Shown: in pieces, positions 19,502 through 28,673 of the stretch | Position numbering within the stretch: the stretch's first letter is position 1 | Layout: each line of letters starts with the position of its first letter | Source of the DNA: Bacteroidota bacterium | GTDB lineage: Bacteria > Bacteroidota > Bacteroidia > AKYH767-A > 2013-40CM-41-45 | Reading direction: 5' to 3' | Assembly (NCBI GenBank): GCA_003389385.1 | Contig: QQVM01000020.1 | Location: forward strand, 62,001-126,000 | DNA: 64,000 nucleotides | Program-made: the position numbers and the translations under genes | Notes under the pieces: generated by a model | Told to the model about the DNA's origin: nothing | Database searches by the model: none | The model's input: the letters and a program-made list of their open reading frames with translations, nothing else

Positions 19502-20497
19502 ATGGCAAAATCAAAATTCACTAAGGAAACCTATCTGAAATGGTATGAGGAAATGCTTCTCATGAGAAAATTCGAGGAGCGTGCAGGACAATTGTATGGC
19601 ATGCAAAAAATCAAAGGATTCTGCCATTTGTATATAGGTCAGGAAGCAATAGTGGCAGGGGCCATGTCTGTCCTTCAGCCAGATGACAACATGATTACAG
19701 CATATCGTGACCATGCTCATGCATTAGGCAAAGGAACCAGCGCAAGAGCTGTGATGGCAGAGTTGTATGGAAAGGCAACCGGTTGTTCAAAAGGAAAAGG
19801 AGGCTCAATGCACCTTTTCGATGCTGAGAACAGATTCTTTGGCGGACATGGAATCGTAGGCGGACAAATTCCTTTGGGTGCGGGCATCGCATTCGCAGAA
19901 AAATATCTTGGGACTAAGAATGTCACGCTTTGCTACATGGGTGACGGAGCTGTGAGGCAAGGCGCATTTCATGAAGCCCTCAACATGGCTATGACATGGA
20001 CTTTGCCTGTTGTCTTTATCATTGAAAATAATCATTACGCGATGGGAACATCGGTAAAACGTACATCAAATGTAGTGGCGCTTTACAAACTCGGACTTTC
20101 ATACGACATTCCAAGTGAGCCTGTAGACGGTATGAGTGTTGAGGCGGTGCATGATGCAATGGAAAAAGCTGTTTCTCATTGCCGGGAAGGGAAGGGTCCT
20201 TATCTGCTTGAGATGAATACCTACCGTTACAAAGGCCATTCAATGAGTGATCCTGCAAAGTACAGAACCAAGGAAGAAGTTGAGGGATACAAGGCCAAAG
20301 ATCCGGTGGAAGTGGTAAAAGCTACAATTCTTGAAAAGAAATTTGCCACTGAAGCTGAGATTGAAAAGATTCAACAGAAAGTGAAAGATATTGTGGAAGA
20401 CTCTGTTGACTTTGCAGAAAAATCTCCATATCCCGATCCTTCGGAATTATACACCGATGTGTATGTACAGAAAGATTATCCATACATCATGGATTGA
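19502..20497 (+). CDS. pdhA: Pyruvate dehydrogenase E1 component, alpha subunit
   Basis: The E1 alpha subunit binds thiamine diphosphate and, with E1 beta, decarboxylates pyruvate. The 331-residue protein has the N-terminal MLLMRKFEERAGQLYGMQKI and HLYIGQEAIVAGAM, RDHAHALGKG, and the TPP motif GDGAVRQGAFHEALNMAMTW followed by VFIIENNHYAMGT. The phosphorylation-loop region YRYKGHSMSDPAKYR is conserved. The start at 19502 is preferred because the upstream TTG lies inside the promoter box. The next gene encodes E2; no E1 beta gene is present nearby, so it must be elsewhere. Confidence 0.95.
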   Translation: MAKSKFTKETYLKWYEEMLLMRKFEERAGQLYGMQKIKGFCHLYIGQEAIVAGAMSVLQPDDNMITAYRDHAHALGKGTSARAVMAELYGKATGCSKGKGGSMHLFDAENRFFGGHGIVGGQIPLGAGIAFAEKYLGTKNVTLCYMGDGAVRQGAFHEALNMAMTWTLPVVFIIENNHYAMGTSVKRTSNVVALYKLGLSYDIPSEPVDGMSVEAVHDAMEKAVSHCREGKGPYLLEMNTYRYKGHSMSDPAKYRTKEEVEGYKAKDPVEVVKATILEKKFATEAEIEKIQQKVKDIVEDSVDFAEKSPYPDPSELYTDVYVQKDYPYIMD

Positions 20498-20536
20498 GGT
20501 AAAAAATTGTTGCTAAAAAATTAAAAAACCAATGCA

Positions 20537-21817
20537 ATGGCTGAAATAGTGAGAATGCCCAAGATGAGTGACACCATGACAGAAGGTGTATTAGCCAAGT
20601 GGCATAAGAAAGTAGGGGATACAGTTAAAAGCGGAGATCTTGTAGCCGAAATTGAAACCGACAAGGCGACAATGGAATTTGAATCATACCAGGAAGGTGT
20701 TTTGCTTTACCAGGGTGTAGAGGAAGGCAAAGCCGCACCGGTGGATGGAATTCTTGCCATATTAGGTAAGAAAGGGGAGGATTATAAAGAATTGCTGGCG
20801 GCAGAAGAAAAGAAGCCCAAAGCTGAAGCTGTATCTGCACCGGTTAAAGATAAATCTCCAGAGCCTGTAAAGACGGAAAAGCCTGCACCTGCAGCCAGTC
20901 CTGCACCTGCAGCTCAGAAAACTATAGTTCAAGACCACTCTGCTCCTTCAGATACCAGATTAAAAGCATCACCGCTTGCCAGAAAACTTGCGGGTGAGAG
21001 AGGAATCAATCTTGGTCAGGTTAAGGGCAGCGGAAATCACGGTAGGATAGTGAAGCGTGATATTGACTGGTTCAAACCAGGGCAATTTGTATCAGCTACT
21101 GGTGTGAGCGCTGCTATGACAAAGGAGAGTTATGAAGAAGTTTCTGTGAGCCAGATGCGCAAAACCATCGCAAGAAGATTGGGCGAAAGCAAATTCAGCG
21201 CTCCGCATTTCTACCTGACTATTGAAATTGACATGGAGCAGGCAATTAGCGCCAGAGAAGGGATCAATGCAGCAACTGGCTCAAAAATATCATACAATGA
21301 TTTTGTGATCAAAGCAAGTGCCAGAGCGCTCAGAGAACATCCTAAGGTGAATTCTTCATGGCTTGGCGATACGATCAGGATTAATCATCATGTTCATATT
21401 GGTGTTGCCGTTGCAGTGGAAGAAGGTTTGCTGGTACCTGTTGTTCGCTTTGCCGACGGAAAAACTTTGAGACAAATCAACTCTGAAGTAAAAACTCTGG
21501 CCCAAAAAGCGAAAGATAAAAAGTTGCAGCCATCAGATTGGGAAGGTAACACTTTCACTATATCCAATTTGGGCATGTTTGGCATCGACGAGTTCACGGC
21601 AATCATAAACCCTCCGGATGCGTGCATCCTGGCTGTTGGAGGTATTCAGGAAAAACCGGTTGTGAAGAATGGCCAAATTGTACCTGGCCAGATTATGAAA
21701 GTAACCTTGAGCTGCGACCACAGAGTGGTGGATGGTGTTACGGGCGCTGAATTCCTGAACACATTCAAAATGCTGATGGAGAATCCTGTTATTCTTCTTG
21801 GAGAATCTTCAATTTGA
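20537..21817 (+). CDS. pdhC: Dihydrolipoamide acetyltransferase (E2) of pyruvate dehydrogenase
   Basis: E2 is the core of the pyruvate dehydrogenase complex and transfers the acetyl group to CoA. The 426-residue protein has one lipoyl domain (residues 1-80, with the lipoylated Lys43 in EIETDKATMEFES), an Ala/Pro/Lys-rich linker (about 95-140) and a peripheral subunit-binding domain (KASPLARKLAGERGINLGQV). The C-terminal catalytic domain (about 190-426) has its active-site His395 and Asp399 in CDHRVVDG. It lies 39 bases after pdhA and ends at a strong terminator. Confidence 0.95.
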   Translation: MAEIVRMPKMSDTMTEGVLAKWHKKVGDTVKSGDLVAEIETDKATMEFESYQEGVLLYQGVEEGKAAPVDGILAILGKKGEDYKELLAAEEKKPKAEAVSAPVKDKSPEPVKTEKPAPAASPAPAAQKTIVQDHSAPSDTRLKASPLARKLAGERGINLGQVKGSGNHGRIVKRDIDWFKPGQFVSATGVSAAMTKESYEEVSVSQMRKTIARRLGESKFSAPHFYLTIEIDMEQAISAREGINAATGSKISYNDFVIKASARALREHPKVNSSWLGDTIRINHHVHIGVAVAVEEGLLVPVVRFADGKTLRQINSEVKTLAQKAKDKKLQPSDWEGNTFTISNLGMFGIDEFTAIINPPDACILAVGGIQEKPVVKNGQIVPGQIMKVTLSCDHRVVDGVTGAEFLNTFKMLMENPVILLGESSI

Positions 21818-21835
21818 TTCCCTGAATTCACACAT

Positions 21836-21868
21836 AAAAAAAAGGCTGTCATTCGACAGCCTTTTTTG
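21836..21868. terminator. Bidirectional terminator between pdhC and the T9SS protein gene
   Basis: A 13-bp perfect stem (AAAAAAGGCTGTC with GACAGCCTTTTTT) around the loop ATTC, with A and T runs on opposite sides. It can stop transcription from pdhC on the plus strand and from the convergent gene ending at 21887. Confidence 0.9.
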
Positions 21869-21886
21869 TTGGTGCTAAGTTGAGTC

Positions 21887-24800
21887 TTATTGCAAGACAA
21901 GCTTGCTGACACTCACACCGCTTTCGCTTATCAGCTGAATCAGGTAAATTCCTTTAGCCAGATTGCCAAGTTGATAATTTCTCCTGAGATTGCCTTTGTT
22001 GTCAGAGGCATCGTCGAAGATGTATATCTTTCCATTCATATCCATAACTTTAATCTGTACGTTACCCTTTACAGCATTGCTGATTTCAATGAAAACTTCG
22101 TTCTCAGCAGGGTTAGGATAAACTGCCATCACTTGTATGTTGCTGATTTCATTCAGGCCAACGCTTATTGTAACAACAATAGTGTCAGAATTAAAGCATC
22201 CGTTGGCATCCTGCACAGTTACAATATAAGTGTCAGATACGCCTGCTACAATTGTTTGAGTTGTTGCGCCGGTACTCCAGTTATATGATGTGAAGCCTGC
22301 ACCTGCATCAAGAGTAATCGGACCGGTTACAATAGTGTCATTGCCAAGATTTACTGATGGCAATGGGTGAATTGTTGCATCCACTGGTGTTCTGTTTTGA
22401 TTGTTACAGGTATTGCCATTTTGTGCATAGAAAGTCGTACTGGCTGTCAGGTTTGGAATTGTAAGAGTGTTCCCGGTGAAAAGCAGGTTGCCTCCGCTTG
22501 GTGCGTCATACCACTGTATGGTGGCGCTGGCAACAGCGCTGATTGCGATTGCTCCGGAACCACACCTGGACCCTCCAAGTCCTACTGGCAATGCCGGTTC
22601 TGTAACCAAAGTAGCGCTCGTGCGAAGAGTATCATTCGTCATGTTTGGATCCGCATTGTAAGATGTGATAGCCTCCACGTTTACTGTTCCACCACCCATT
22701 GTGTTGATTGATCCAAGCACCCGGATAATGCTGTCACCTGCTGCAAGATTCGGAACTGTATCCATGAAGCTAGCAGTTACAAGGCCGCTAATGTTCACGG
22801 TAACAGGGATGCCTATTGCAGGGTCAGTGCCATGATTGCGTACTACTACAGAAACGATGGTGCTTGTCTTCGCGCAATCATTGTTGGCAGGTGATAATAC
22901 AGTGGATACGCCGACGTCAGTAGGCTGTACTACAAAGAGGCAAGCGGTATCGCTGTTGGAGCAGTTATTGGCATCAGTTACAGTTACTGTGTAGCAATCC
23001 TGAACATTCACATTAATGCTTGGAGTCGTTTGGCCACCCGGACTCCAGAGGTAGCTGCTGAAACCGACACCGGCATTGAAAGTTGCGGAATTTGGTGAAA
23101 CAACTGTTACATCATTGCCAAGATTTACGACAGGAAGAGGCAGTACTGTTGCAACTACCGCTACACGTGCGCTTGGACATCCATTATGAGCAGAAACGTA
23201 AAAGTTTGTGGTGCTGCTGATATTTCCTGTATTGAAACTGGAGCCAGTGCCAAGCACTGATCCGCCACTAGGCCCTGCAAACCAACGAAGCGTATCAGAA
23301 GAACTGGCAGAAAGGTTAGCGCTTCCAGGTCCGCAAATGCTGTCACCCATAACCACCGGCATAGCAGGTATTCCTATGATATTTCTGGAAACGGAAATTG
23401 TGTCATTTGTATTATTTACATCGAATGCAAGGTTTGTGTAAGATTTCAAATTCAGCGTACCGCCTGCAGAAGTATTCACTGTAGTGGCAAATGTGAGAGT
23501 GTCATTTGCGCCCGGATTGAGGTTTCCACTGAATGTGCCGTTCAGCGTAGTGCTTAGCGTTCCGCTCAGTTCGCAAGTGACATTGAATCCTGTCTCAACA
23601 GCACCTCCGAAGTTGGTTACGATCACTTTTACTTCCATGTTGTTTTCACCGCAAGCATTGTTCAGTGGAGCAAGAACTGCCGTAACACCAAGATCTCTGC
23701 TGACTCCGCTGTACTCGTCTGCACCGATATCAGGTGTACTCAGGCTTCTAGTTTGTCCGTCGATGTCGGTAGTAACATTAGCCAGAGGATTTCCAAGGTT
23801 ATCCATGGCTATTGAGGTTGCATGTAAGTCTGTAGTGGAGATAAACTGAGGATTAATACTTACGGAATTGCTGTCCTTTTGGAATGATGAGCGCCACTGT
23901 GCAAGGCTTGTGCGGTTTGTACCGTTGTAATTTCCAAGATTGGTGCCCACATGATAGAGATTATTGAAGTTTGAGCTGTCAATCCCGGAAGTAGGATGGT
24001 TGGAAATTACATAGCAATATCCAGTGCCAGTGTTAGCAAAAATGTTGTTCTTGACAATCTTGCCAGTGCCGATACCAGAAGCTGTGAAAGCTCTGGAGCT
24101 TGCGGAACTTCCTGTGATGTGAACGCTGTTATGTACTATGTCCTGGTAATTTCCACCGGCAAGTGAAATTCCCACGCTGTCAGAAACCTGAATGAAGTTG
24201 TTAGCTACAATTCCAGGAACTGAATTAAATCCACTGCAGTCTTCAAGATAAATTCCACTGCCTGTGATTCCGCTGATTTTATTTCGTGCTATCATCTGAC
24301 TTCTCTGACTGACAGCAAGACTCATTGCAGCATAGCCCAGGTAGGTAGATGAACTGCTGATTTGATTGTTGATGATCTGTACATTCGCAAGATTTGACAT
24401 TTGCATCGCTTTTGAGTACTGATTCACGAATGTATTGTTACTGATTACAAGATCCGACTCAAGTGATGATGGTCCGTTTCCGTTCATGTAAATTCCCAAA
24501 GAACCGTTTTCAATCCTGTTATTGGTGAAAGTGTTCATTGAGTCGTTAGTTGCAGAAGATGTAGTGGAGTAGATGATTGCTGATAAGCTATTCGTAACAG
24601 TATTTACTGCTCCGACAAGCCTGCAATTGGTGATGGTGTTGAAAGTTGCATGGTTGGTGAATTCGATAACACGCGCATATGGCTCAATGCCTGATCTCAT
24701 CAAAGTGAGTTTTCTGAAAATAAGATGGTCGGCACCGTTTAAGCGAATGAGATAGTTTGGCGGTACGCCATCAGGACTGGAGGCGTAAACCAGAACCACA

Positions 24801-25414
24801 GAAGAACTGTCGCCATTTTCTGACTGAAATGTAATAGTATTCGTGCTGCTTGCTCCTGTGATAGCATTGATCACAGTTTGAATGGTGTCGACGCCAGCAC
24901 GGATGTTGAATACGACAGGTCCGCATATTCCGCTGCTATGTAAAGCAGCTACCGCATTAGGAACATTCGCGAAATCGGGTGATGTTCCGCCAATTGTGTA
25001 TGTTCCGTTCAATCTTACCACAATGCCGCTTTCGGTCAGTGTGTCATTAGCATTGTTCGCGTCAGCGCCGCCATTTGGATTGCTTGTATATGCGCGGATT
25101 GAATAGCTGAGGAAGGAACTGAAATTAAAGTTCCCCAAAGTGACTGTGTCCGAATTTCCTGCCGAAATCAGTCCGGAATAGCTGGCGCTTGTCTGTGCAA
25201 CGCCGTTTACCTCCCAGCCGACATTGACGCTTGTGATATCAACTGCCCCGTAATTTTGAACAATTGCCTGCACCGTTTGAGTACCGGCACAAACCGGGCT
25301 GGAAGGTAAGATGACAGTAACTCCTGCATCAGTCTGCGAAAATGCAGGATGCGAAAGCAGGATACATGCCAAAAGAAATCCTGGTAAACTTAGTTTCGTA
25401 AAATTATTTCTCAT
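21887..25414 (-). CDS. Large secreted protein: beta-helix repeats, CARDB-like domains, T9SS sorting domain
   Basis: This is a 1175-residue cell-surface or secreted protein. It has a signal peptide (LPGFLLACILLSHPAFSQ, cleaved about residue 27), then a CARDB-like domain (VTVILPSSPVCAGTQTVQA). A right-handed beta-helix region follows at about residues 150-560, rich in Asn ladders such as NNTFVN, NNQISS and KNNIFAN. Further CARDB-like domains (DLGVTAVLAPLNNACG, DVGVSTVLSPANNDCA) alternate with Ig-like modules of the LGNDTIVTGPITLDAGAGFT type. The C-terminus, from VMAVYPNPAENEVFIEIS, is a type A T9SS sorting domain. The ligand or function is unknown; adhesion or a glycan-related role is possible. 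Confidence 0.88.
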   Translation of the reverse strand: MRNNFTKLSLPGFLLACILLSHPAFSQTDAGVTVILPSSPVCAGTQTVQAIVQNYGAVDITSVNVGWEVNGVAQTSASYSGLISAGNSDTVTLGNFNFSSFLSYSIRAYTSNPNGGADANNANDTLTESGIVVRLNGTYTIGGTSPDFANVPNAVAALHSSGICGPVVFNIRAGVDTIQTVINAITGASSTNTITFQSENGDSSSVVLVYASSPDGVPPNYLIRLNGADHLIFRKLTLMRSGIEPYARVIEFTNHATFNTITNCRLVGAVNTVTNSLSAIIYSTTSSATNDSMNTFTNNRIENGSLGIYMNGNGPSSLESDLVISNNTFVNQYSKAMQMSNLANVQIINNQISSSSTYLGYAAMSLAVSQRSQMIARNKISGITGSGIYLEDCSGFNSVPGIVANNFIQVSDSVGISLAGGNYQDIVHNSVHITGSSASSRAFTASGIGTGKIVKNNIFANTGTGYCYVISNHPTSGIDSSNFNNLYHVGTNLGNYNGTNRTSLAQWRSSFQKDSNSVSINPQFISTTDLHATSIAMDNLGNPLANVTTDIDGQTRSLSTPDIGADEYSGVSRDLGVTAVLAPLNNACGENNMEVKVIVTNFGGAVETGFNVTCELSGTLSTTLNGTFSGNLNPGANDTLTFATTVNTSAGGTLNLKSYTNLAFDVNNTNDTISVSRNIIGIPAMPVVMGDSICGPGSANLSASSSDTLRWFAGPSGGSVLGTGSSFNTGNISSTTNFYVSAHNGCPSARVAVVATVLPLPVVNLGNDVTVVSPNSATFNAGVGFSSYLWSPGGQTTPSINVNVQDCYTVTVTDANNCSNSDTACLFVVQPTDVGVSTVLSPANNDCAKTSTIVSVVVRNHGTDPAIGIPVTVNISGLVTASFMDTVPNLAAGDSIIRVLGSINTMGGGTVNVEAITSYNADPNMTNDTLRTSATLVTEPALPVGLGGSRCGSGAIAISAVASATIQWYDAPSGGNLLFTGNTLTIPNLTASTTFYAQNGNTCNNQNRTPVDATIHPLPSVNLGNDTIVTGPITLDAGAGFTSYNWSTGATTQTIVAGVSDTYIVTVQDANGCFNSDTIVVTISVGLNEISNIQVMAVYPNPAENEVFIEISNAVKGNVQIKVMDMNGKIYIFDDASDNKGNLRRNYQLGNLAKGIYLIQLISESGVSVSKLVLQ

Positions 25415-25532
25415 GATTTATAGATTGATGATTTGATTGCTTTTTCATTCGTAAAAATATAAAAGCAGCTGCGCTGAGTTGAATGTAATCAATTAAACTT
25501 ATGAGAGGACAAATGTTGAAAAGAATGTAATT

Positions 25533-26372
25533 TTACTTTTCTTCATTGCTTTGCTTGTGTTCATTTTCATTGCTGTGATTTGCATTCTCACGAAAATGAT
25601 AGACAACTTTGATAGAAGACTGACCATTGTCTTCTTTTTGAATATCTGCAGCAGGGTTTTCTGCAGAATGAGCTACTGCATCCTGCTCAGTTTCATTACT
25701 CAAATTTTCATATTCCTCATCAATCTGCCACTGCGGCTTGGGTTTTTTAGGGCCTTCATTGCGAAAATAAAATGCGCATAAAATTCCTGCGGCCGATCCG
25801 AAAAGATGAGATTCCCAGCTAACACTCTGATCAACGGGCAGGATACCCCAAACCATGCTTCCGTAGAGGAAAGTCACAAGAAGCGAAATTGCCAGAAGCC
25901 TTGTGTCTTTTCTGATGATGCCGCTGAAAAACAGGAAACTGACCATGCCATAAATCAGTCCGCTTGCACCAATATGGGTATCAGGCCTTGCAAAAAACCA
26001 AACCCAGATTCCTGAAAAAATCCAGATCATCAGGATTACATTTTTGGCCACTTCCCTGTAGAAATAAATCAATCCTGTTCCGACAATCAGCAGAGGCAGT
26101 GAATTAGACAGCAAGTGTTTCAGGCCGGCATGAACAAGGGGGCTTGTAAAAATCCCTGTAATTCCTTTTATGCTGCGGGGGGCGTTACCTAAAAAATCGA
26201 ATCTGTAATCCAGCAATAGTTGAAGACCCTCGAATAACCAGATCAGAATAACAAACAGCATAGGATATAAAATACCGGACCTGCTAAGCCATGACTTTTT
26301 ATCTGTGTTCAATTCAATCAAACTTGGCTCTGATTCAGAGGGACTATCTTCTGGTTTGCTCTCGTTTTTCAT
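25533..26372 (-). CDS. Rhomboid family intramembrane serine protease
   Basis: Rhomboids cleave transmembrane substrates within the inner membrane. From the start at 26372 the product is 279 residues. It has at least six hydrophobic segments. The active site is visible as the oxyanion-hole HLLSNSLPLLI, the nucleophile Ser in HIGASGLIYGMVSFLF, and the His in SWESHLFGSAAGILCAF. A charged C-terminal tail follows from NEGPKKPKPQWQIDEEY, and the sequence ends in a stretch rich in Asn, Glu, His and Lys. I choose 26372 (MKNESKPEDSP) over an upstream start at 26441, because a promoter-like box lies between the two. It is divergent from recG. Confidence 0.88.
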   Translation of the reverse strand: MKNESKPEDSPSESEPSLIELNTDKKSWLSRSGILYPMLFVILIWLFEGLQLLLDYRFDFLGNAPRSIKGITGIFTSPLVHAGLKHLLSNSLPLLIVGTGLIYFYREVAKNVILMIWIFSGIWVWFFARPDTHIGASGLIYGMVSFLFFSGIIRKDTRLLAISLLVTFLYGSMVWGILPVDQSVSWESHLFGSAAGILCAFYFRNEGPKKPKPQWQIDEEYENLSNETEQDAVAHSAENPAADIQKEDNGQSSIKVVYHFRENANHSNENEHKQSNEEK

Positions 26373-26377
26373 TCGGA

Positions 26378-26385
26378 TAAAGATA
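26378..26385 (-). promoter_or_regulatory. Promoter-like box 5 bases before the rhomboid start
   Basis: On the minus strand this reads TATCTTTA, one base from TAnnTTTG, with TTTG 16 bases further upstream (TTTGTTAAAACC). Only 5 bases separate the box from the ATG at 26372, so a transcript from it would be leaderless or nearly so. Confidence 0.5.
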
Positions 26386-26471
26386 AAGCATCTGGTTTTA
26401 ACAAAGATGATGGATTTTTTTTGAATCTTCTTTTCAGTCATTTAATAATCACTTCGAAGGATTTGGCATGT

Positions 26472-26479
26472 TATATTTG
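26472..26479 (+). promoter_or_regulatory. -7 promoter box immediately before recG
   Basis: TATATTTG matches TAnnTTTG and ends 5 bases before the recG TTG start codon at 26485. Transcription should begin at or next to the start codon. Confidence 0.6.
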
Positions 26480-26484
26480 CAGGG

Positions 26485-28590
26485 TTGGAAAAGGAATATT
26501 TTGACACTCCCATAGAATTTCTGAAAGGCGTGGGCCCGCAAAGAGCTGAGCTTCTCAGAAAGGAACTTGGCATTTTCAATTTCGGCGATCTGCTTACATA
26601 TTACCCGTTTCGATATGTAGACAGGACCAGGTATTATAAATGCTCGGAAGCTCACGCCGATTTACCGTACGTGCAGATCAGGGGACAAATCAAATCCCTT
26701 GCAGTGCAGGGAGCCGGAAGAAAAAAAATCCTCAAAGCAGTTTTTGCAGACGAGACAGGAAGTGTTGAACTGAAATGGTTTCAGGGTTTGAAGTGGATAA
26801 GTTCATCGCTAAAACTCAACCGTGATTATGTTTTGTTTGGAAAGCCCAATGAGTACCAGGGGCAGATTAATGTCATTCATCCTGAACTTGAAGATCCGGA
26901 GGATCCGACAAGGGTGAAGGAGTCCTCGCTTCAACCGGTTTACAACAGCACTGAGAAACTTAAGTCAAAAGGCCTTGACAGCAAAGGATTTCTTCGTCTT
27001 CAGCGAACACTCATCGCAGCTTTACCGGTTAATCTCACGGAAAGCCTTCCGGAGTCTTTTCTCTCCGAATTCAAGGTTCCCTCAAGAAGGAATGCATTAA
27101 TCAGTATTCATTTTCCGGAGAATCAGGAAGAATTGTCTAAGGCTGAATTCAGAATCAAATTTGAAGAATTATTCTACATACAGTTAAAGCTATTGTTCCT
27201 GAAACTAATCAGGTCTGAAAAAATTAAAGGTGTCGATTTTCCTAAGGTAGGAGATCATTTCAATACCTTTTACAAGGATCATTTGCCATTCGAGCTCACA
27301 GAAGCACAAAAGAGGGTCATTCGTGAAATCAGATCTGATTTTGCATCGGGCAAACAAATGAATCGTCTGCTGCAAGGTGATGTAGGTTCTGGTAAAACTC
27401 TGGTTGCATTGATGTGTATGCTGCTCGCTGTCGACAATGGTTATCAGTGTTGCCTGATGGCTCCTACCGAAATTCTTGCGGTGCAACATGCCGAAACCAT
27501 TGCAGGTTTCATGAAAAACCAGGAAATCAATGTGGCGCTGCTTACAGGCTCTGTTAAAGGAAAAGCAAGACAGGAGTTGCTTTCATCACTTGCCGAAGGC
27601 AAAATAAATATCCTTATCGGCACTCATGCTCTGATAGAAGATGATGTGAAGTTTCAATCACTTGGCTTTATTGTAATTGATGAGCAGCATCGTTTCGGGG
27701 TGGAGCAAAGAGCACGCCTTTGGAAGAAGAACAATATTTATCCTCATGTTCTCGTAATGACAGCCACACCCATTCCGAGAACTCTTGCCATGACCTTGTA
27801 CGGCGATCTCGATTATTCTGTGATTGATGAATTACCTCCCGGAAGGATGCCGGTGAAAACTGTTCACCGATTGGACTCGAATCGGTTGCAGGTATGGGGT
27901 TTTGTAAAAGATGAAATCAAAAAGGGCAGGCAGATTTACATAGTATATCCTCTCATAGATGAATCTGAAAAAGTTGACCTGAATAATTTACAGGAAGGAT
28001 ACGAAAGCATTTGCCGTGATTTTCCTTCGCCGGAATATCGTGTCAGCATTGTGCATGGGAGAATGAAGGCGGCCGACAAAGATGCCGAGATGCAGAGGTT
28101 TATCCAAAAGAAAACTCAAATCATGGTGGCCACTTCGGTGATTGAAGTTGGTGTCAATGTTCCGAACGCAACCGTTATGATTGTGGAAAATGCTGAAAGG
28201 TTTGGCTTGTCTCAGCTTCACCAGCTCAGGGGAAGGGTGGGAAGAGGCTCTGATCAGTCATACTGCATTCTGATGACAGGTAACAAGCTTGGAAATGATG
28301 CAAGAATAAGAATACGAACTCTTTGTGAAACGAATGACGGGTTTAAAATTTCAGAAGCGGACCTCGAATTGAGAGGGCCGGGAGATACGGAAGGTACCCG
28401 GCAAAGCGGAATGCTGGATCTCAAGCTGGCGAACATAAGCAAAGACCAGAAGATTGTCGGCCTTGCAAGGGAAGCAGCAATCCGAATTCTTGGAGATGAT
28501 CCTTCACTCGAAAAATCTTCCAACCGTACTTTGCGTGCCGGATTGGAAAAAATACTGAAAAAATCAGGTGACTGGAGCCGTATTTCCTGA
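26485..28590 (+). CDS. recG: ATP-dependent DNA helicase RecG
   Basis: RecG remodels stalled replication forks and branch-migrates Holliday junctions. The 701-residue protein has the N-terminal wedge domain (IEFLKGVGPQRAELLRKELG and an OB fold to about residue 180) and helicase domain 1 with Walker A GDVGSGKT (298-305) and DEQH (399-402). Helicase domain 2 includes MTATPIPRTLAMTLYGDLD and QLHQLRGRVGRG. The C-terminal region has SEADLELRGPGDTEGTRQSG. The start is TTG at 26485: the frame is closed upstream at 26446 and no ATG occurs before the wedge domain. Length is normal for the family. Confidence 0.95.
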   Translation: MEKEYFDTPIEFLKGVGPQRAELLRKELGIFNFGDLLTYYPFRYVDRTRYYKCSEAHADLPYVQIRGQIKSLAVQGAGRKKILKAVFADETGSVELKWFQGLKWISSSLKLNRDYVLFGKPNEYQGQINVIHPELEDPEDPTRVKESSLQPVYNSTEKLKSKGLDSKGFLRLQRTLIAALPVNLTESLPESFLSEFKVPSRRNALISIHFPENQEELSKAEFRIKFEELFYIQLKLLFLKLIRSEKIKGVDFPKVGDHFNTFYKDHLPFELTEAQKRVIREIRSDFASGKQMNRLLQGDVGSGKTLVALMCMLLAVDNGYQCCLMAPTEILAVQHAETIAGFMKNQEINVALLTGSVKGKARQELLSSLAEGKINILIGTHALIEDDVKFQSLGFIVIDEQHRFGVEQRARLWKKNNIYPHVLVMTATPIPRTLAMTLYGDLDYSVIDELPPGRMPVKTVHRLDSNRLQVWGFVKDEIKKGRQIYIVYPLIDESEKVDLNNLQEGYESICRDFPSPEYRVSIVHGRMKAADKDAEMQRFIQKKTQIMVATSVIEVGVNVPNATVMIVENAERFGLSQLHQLRGRVGRGSDQSYCILMTGNKLGNDARIRIRTLCETNDGFKISEADLELRGPGDTEGTRQSGMLDLKLANISKDQKIVGLAREAAIRILGDDPSLEKSSNRTLRAGLEKILKKSGDWSRIS

Positions 28591-28635
28591 AGATGCGATT
28601 AACAGGATATCCTGAAGTCCTTGTTCATTTAAGAT

Positions 28636-28643
28636 TATCTTTG
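28636..28643 (+). promoter_or_regulatory. -7 promoter box for pheT
   Basis: TATCTTTG matches TAnnTTTG and lies 30 bases before the pheT ATG, in the gap after recG. It suggests that pheT is not only read through from recG. Confidence 0.65.
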
Positions 28644-28673
28644 CGCCAATATTCTATCCATTGATCTCATTTT

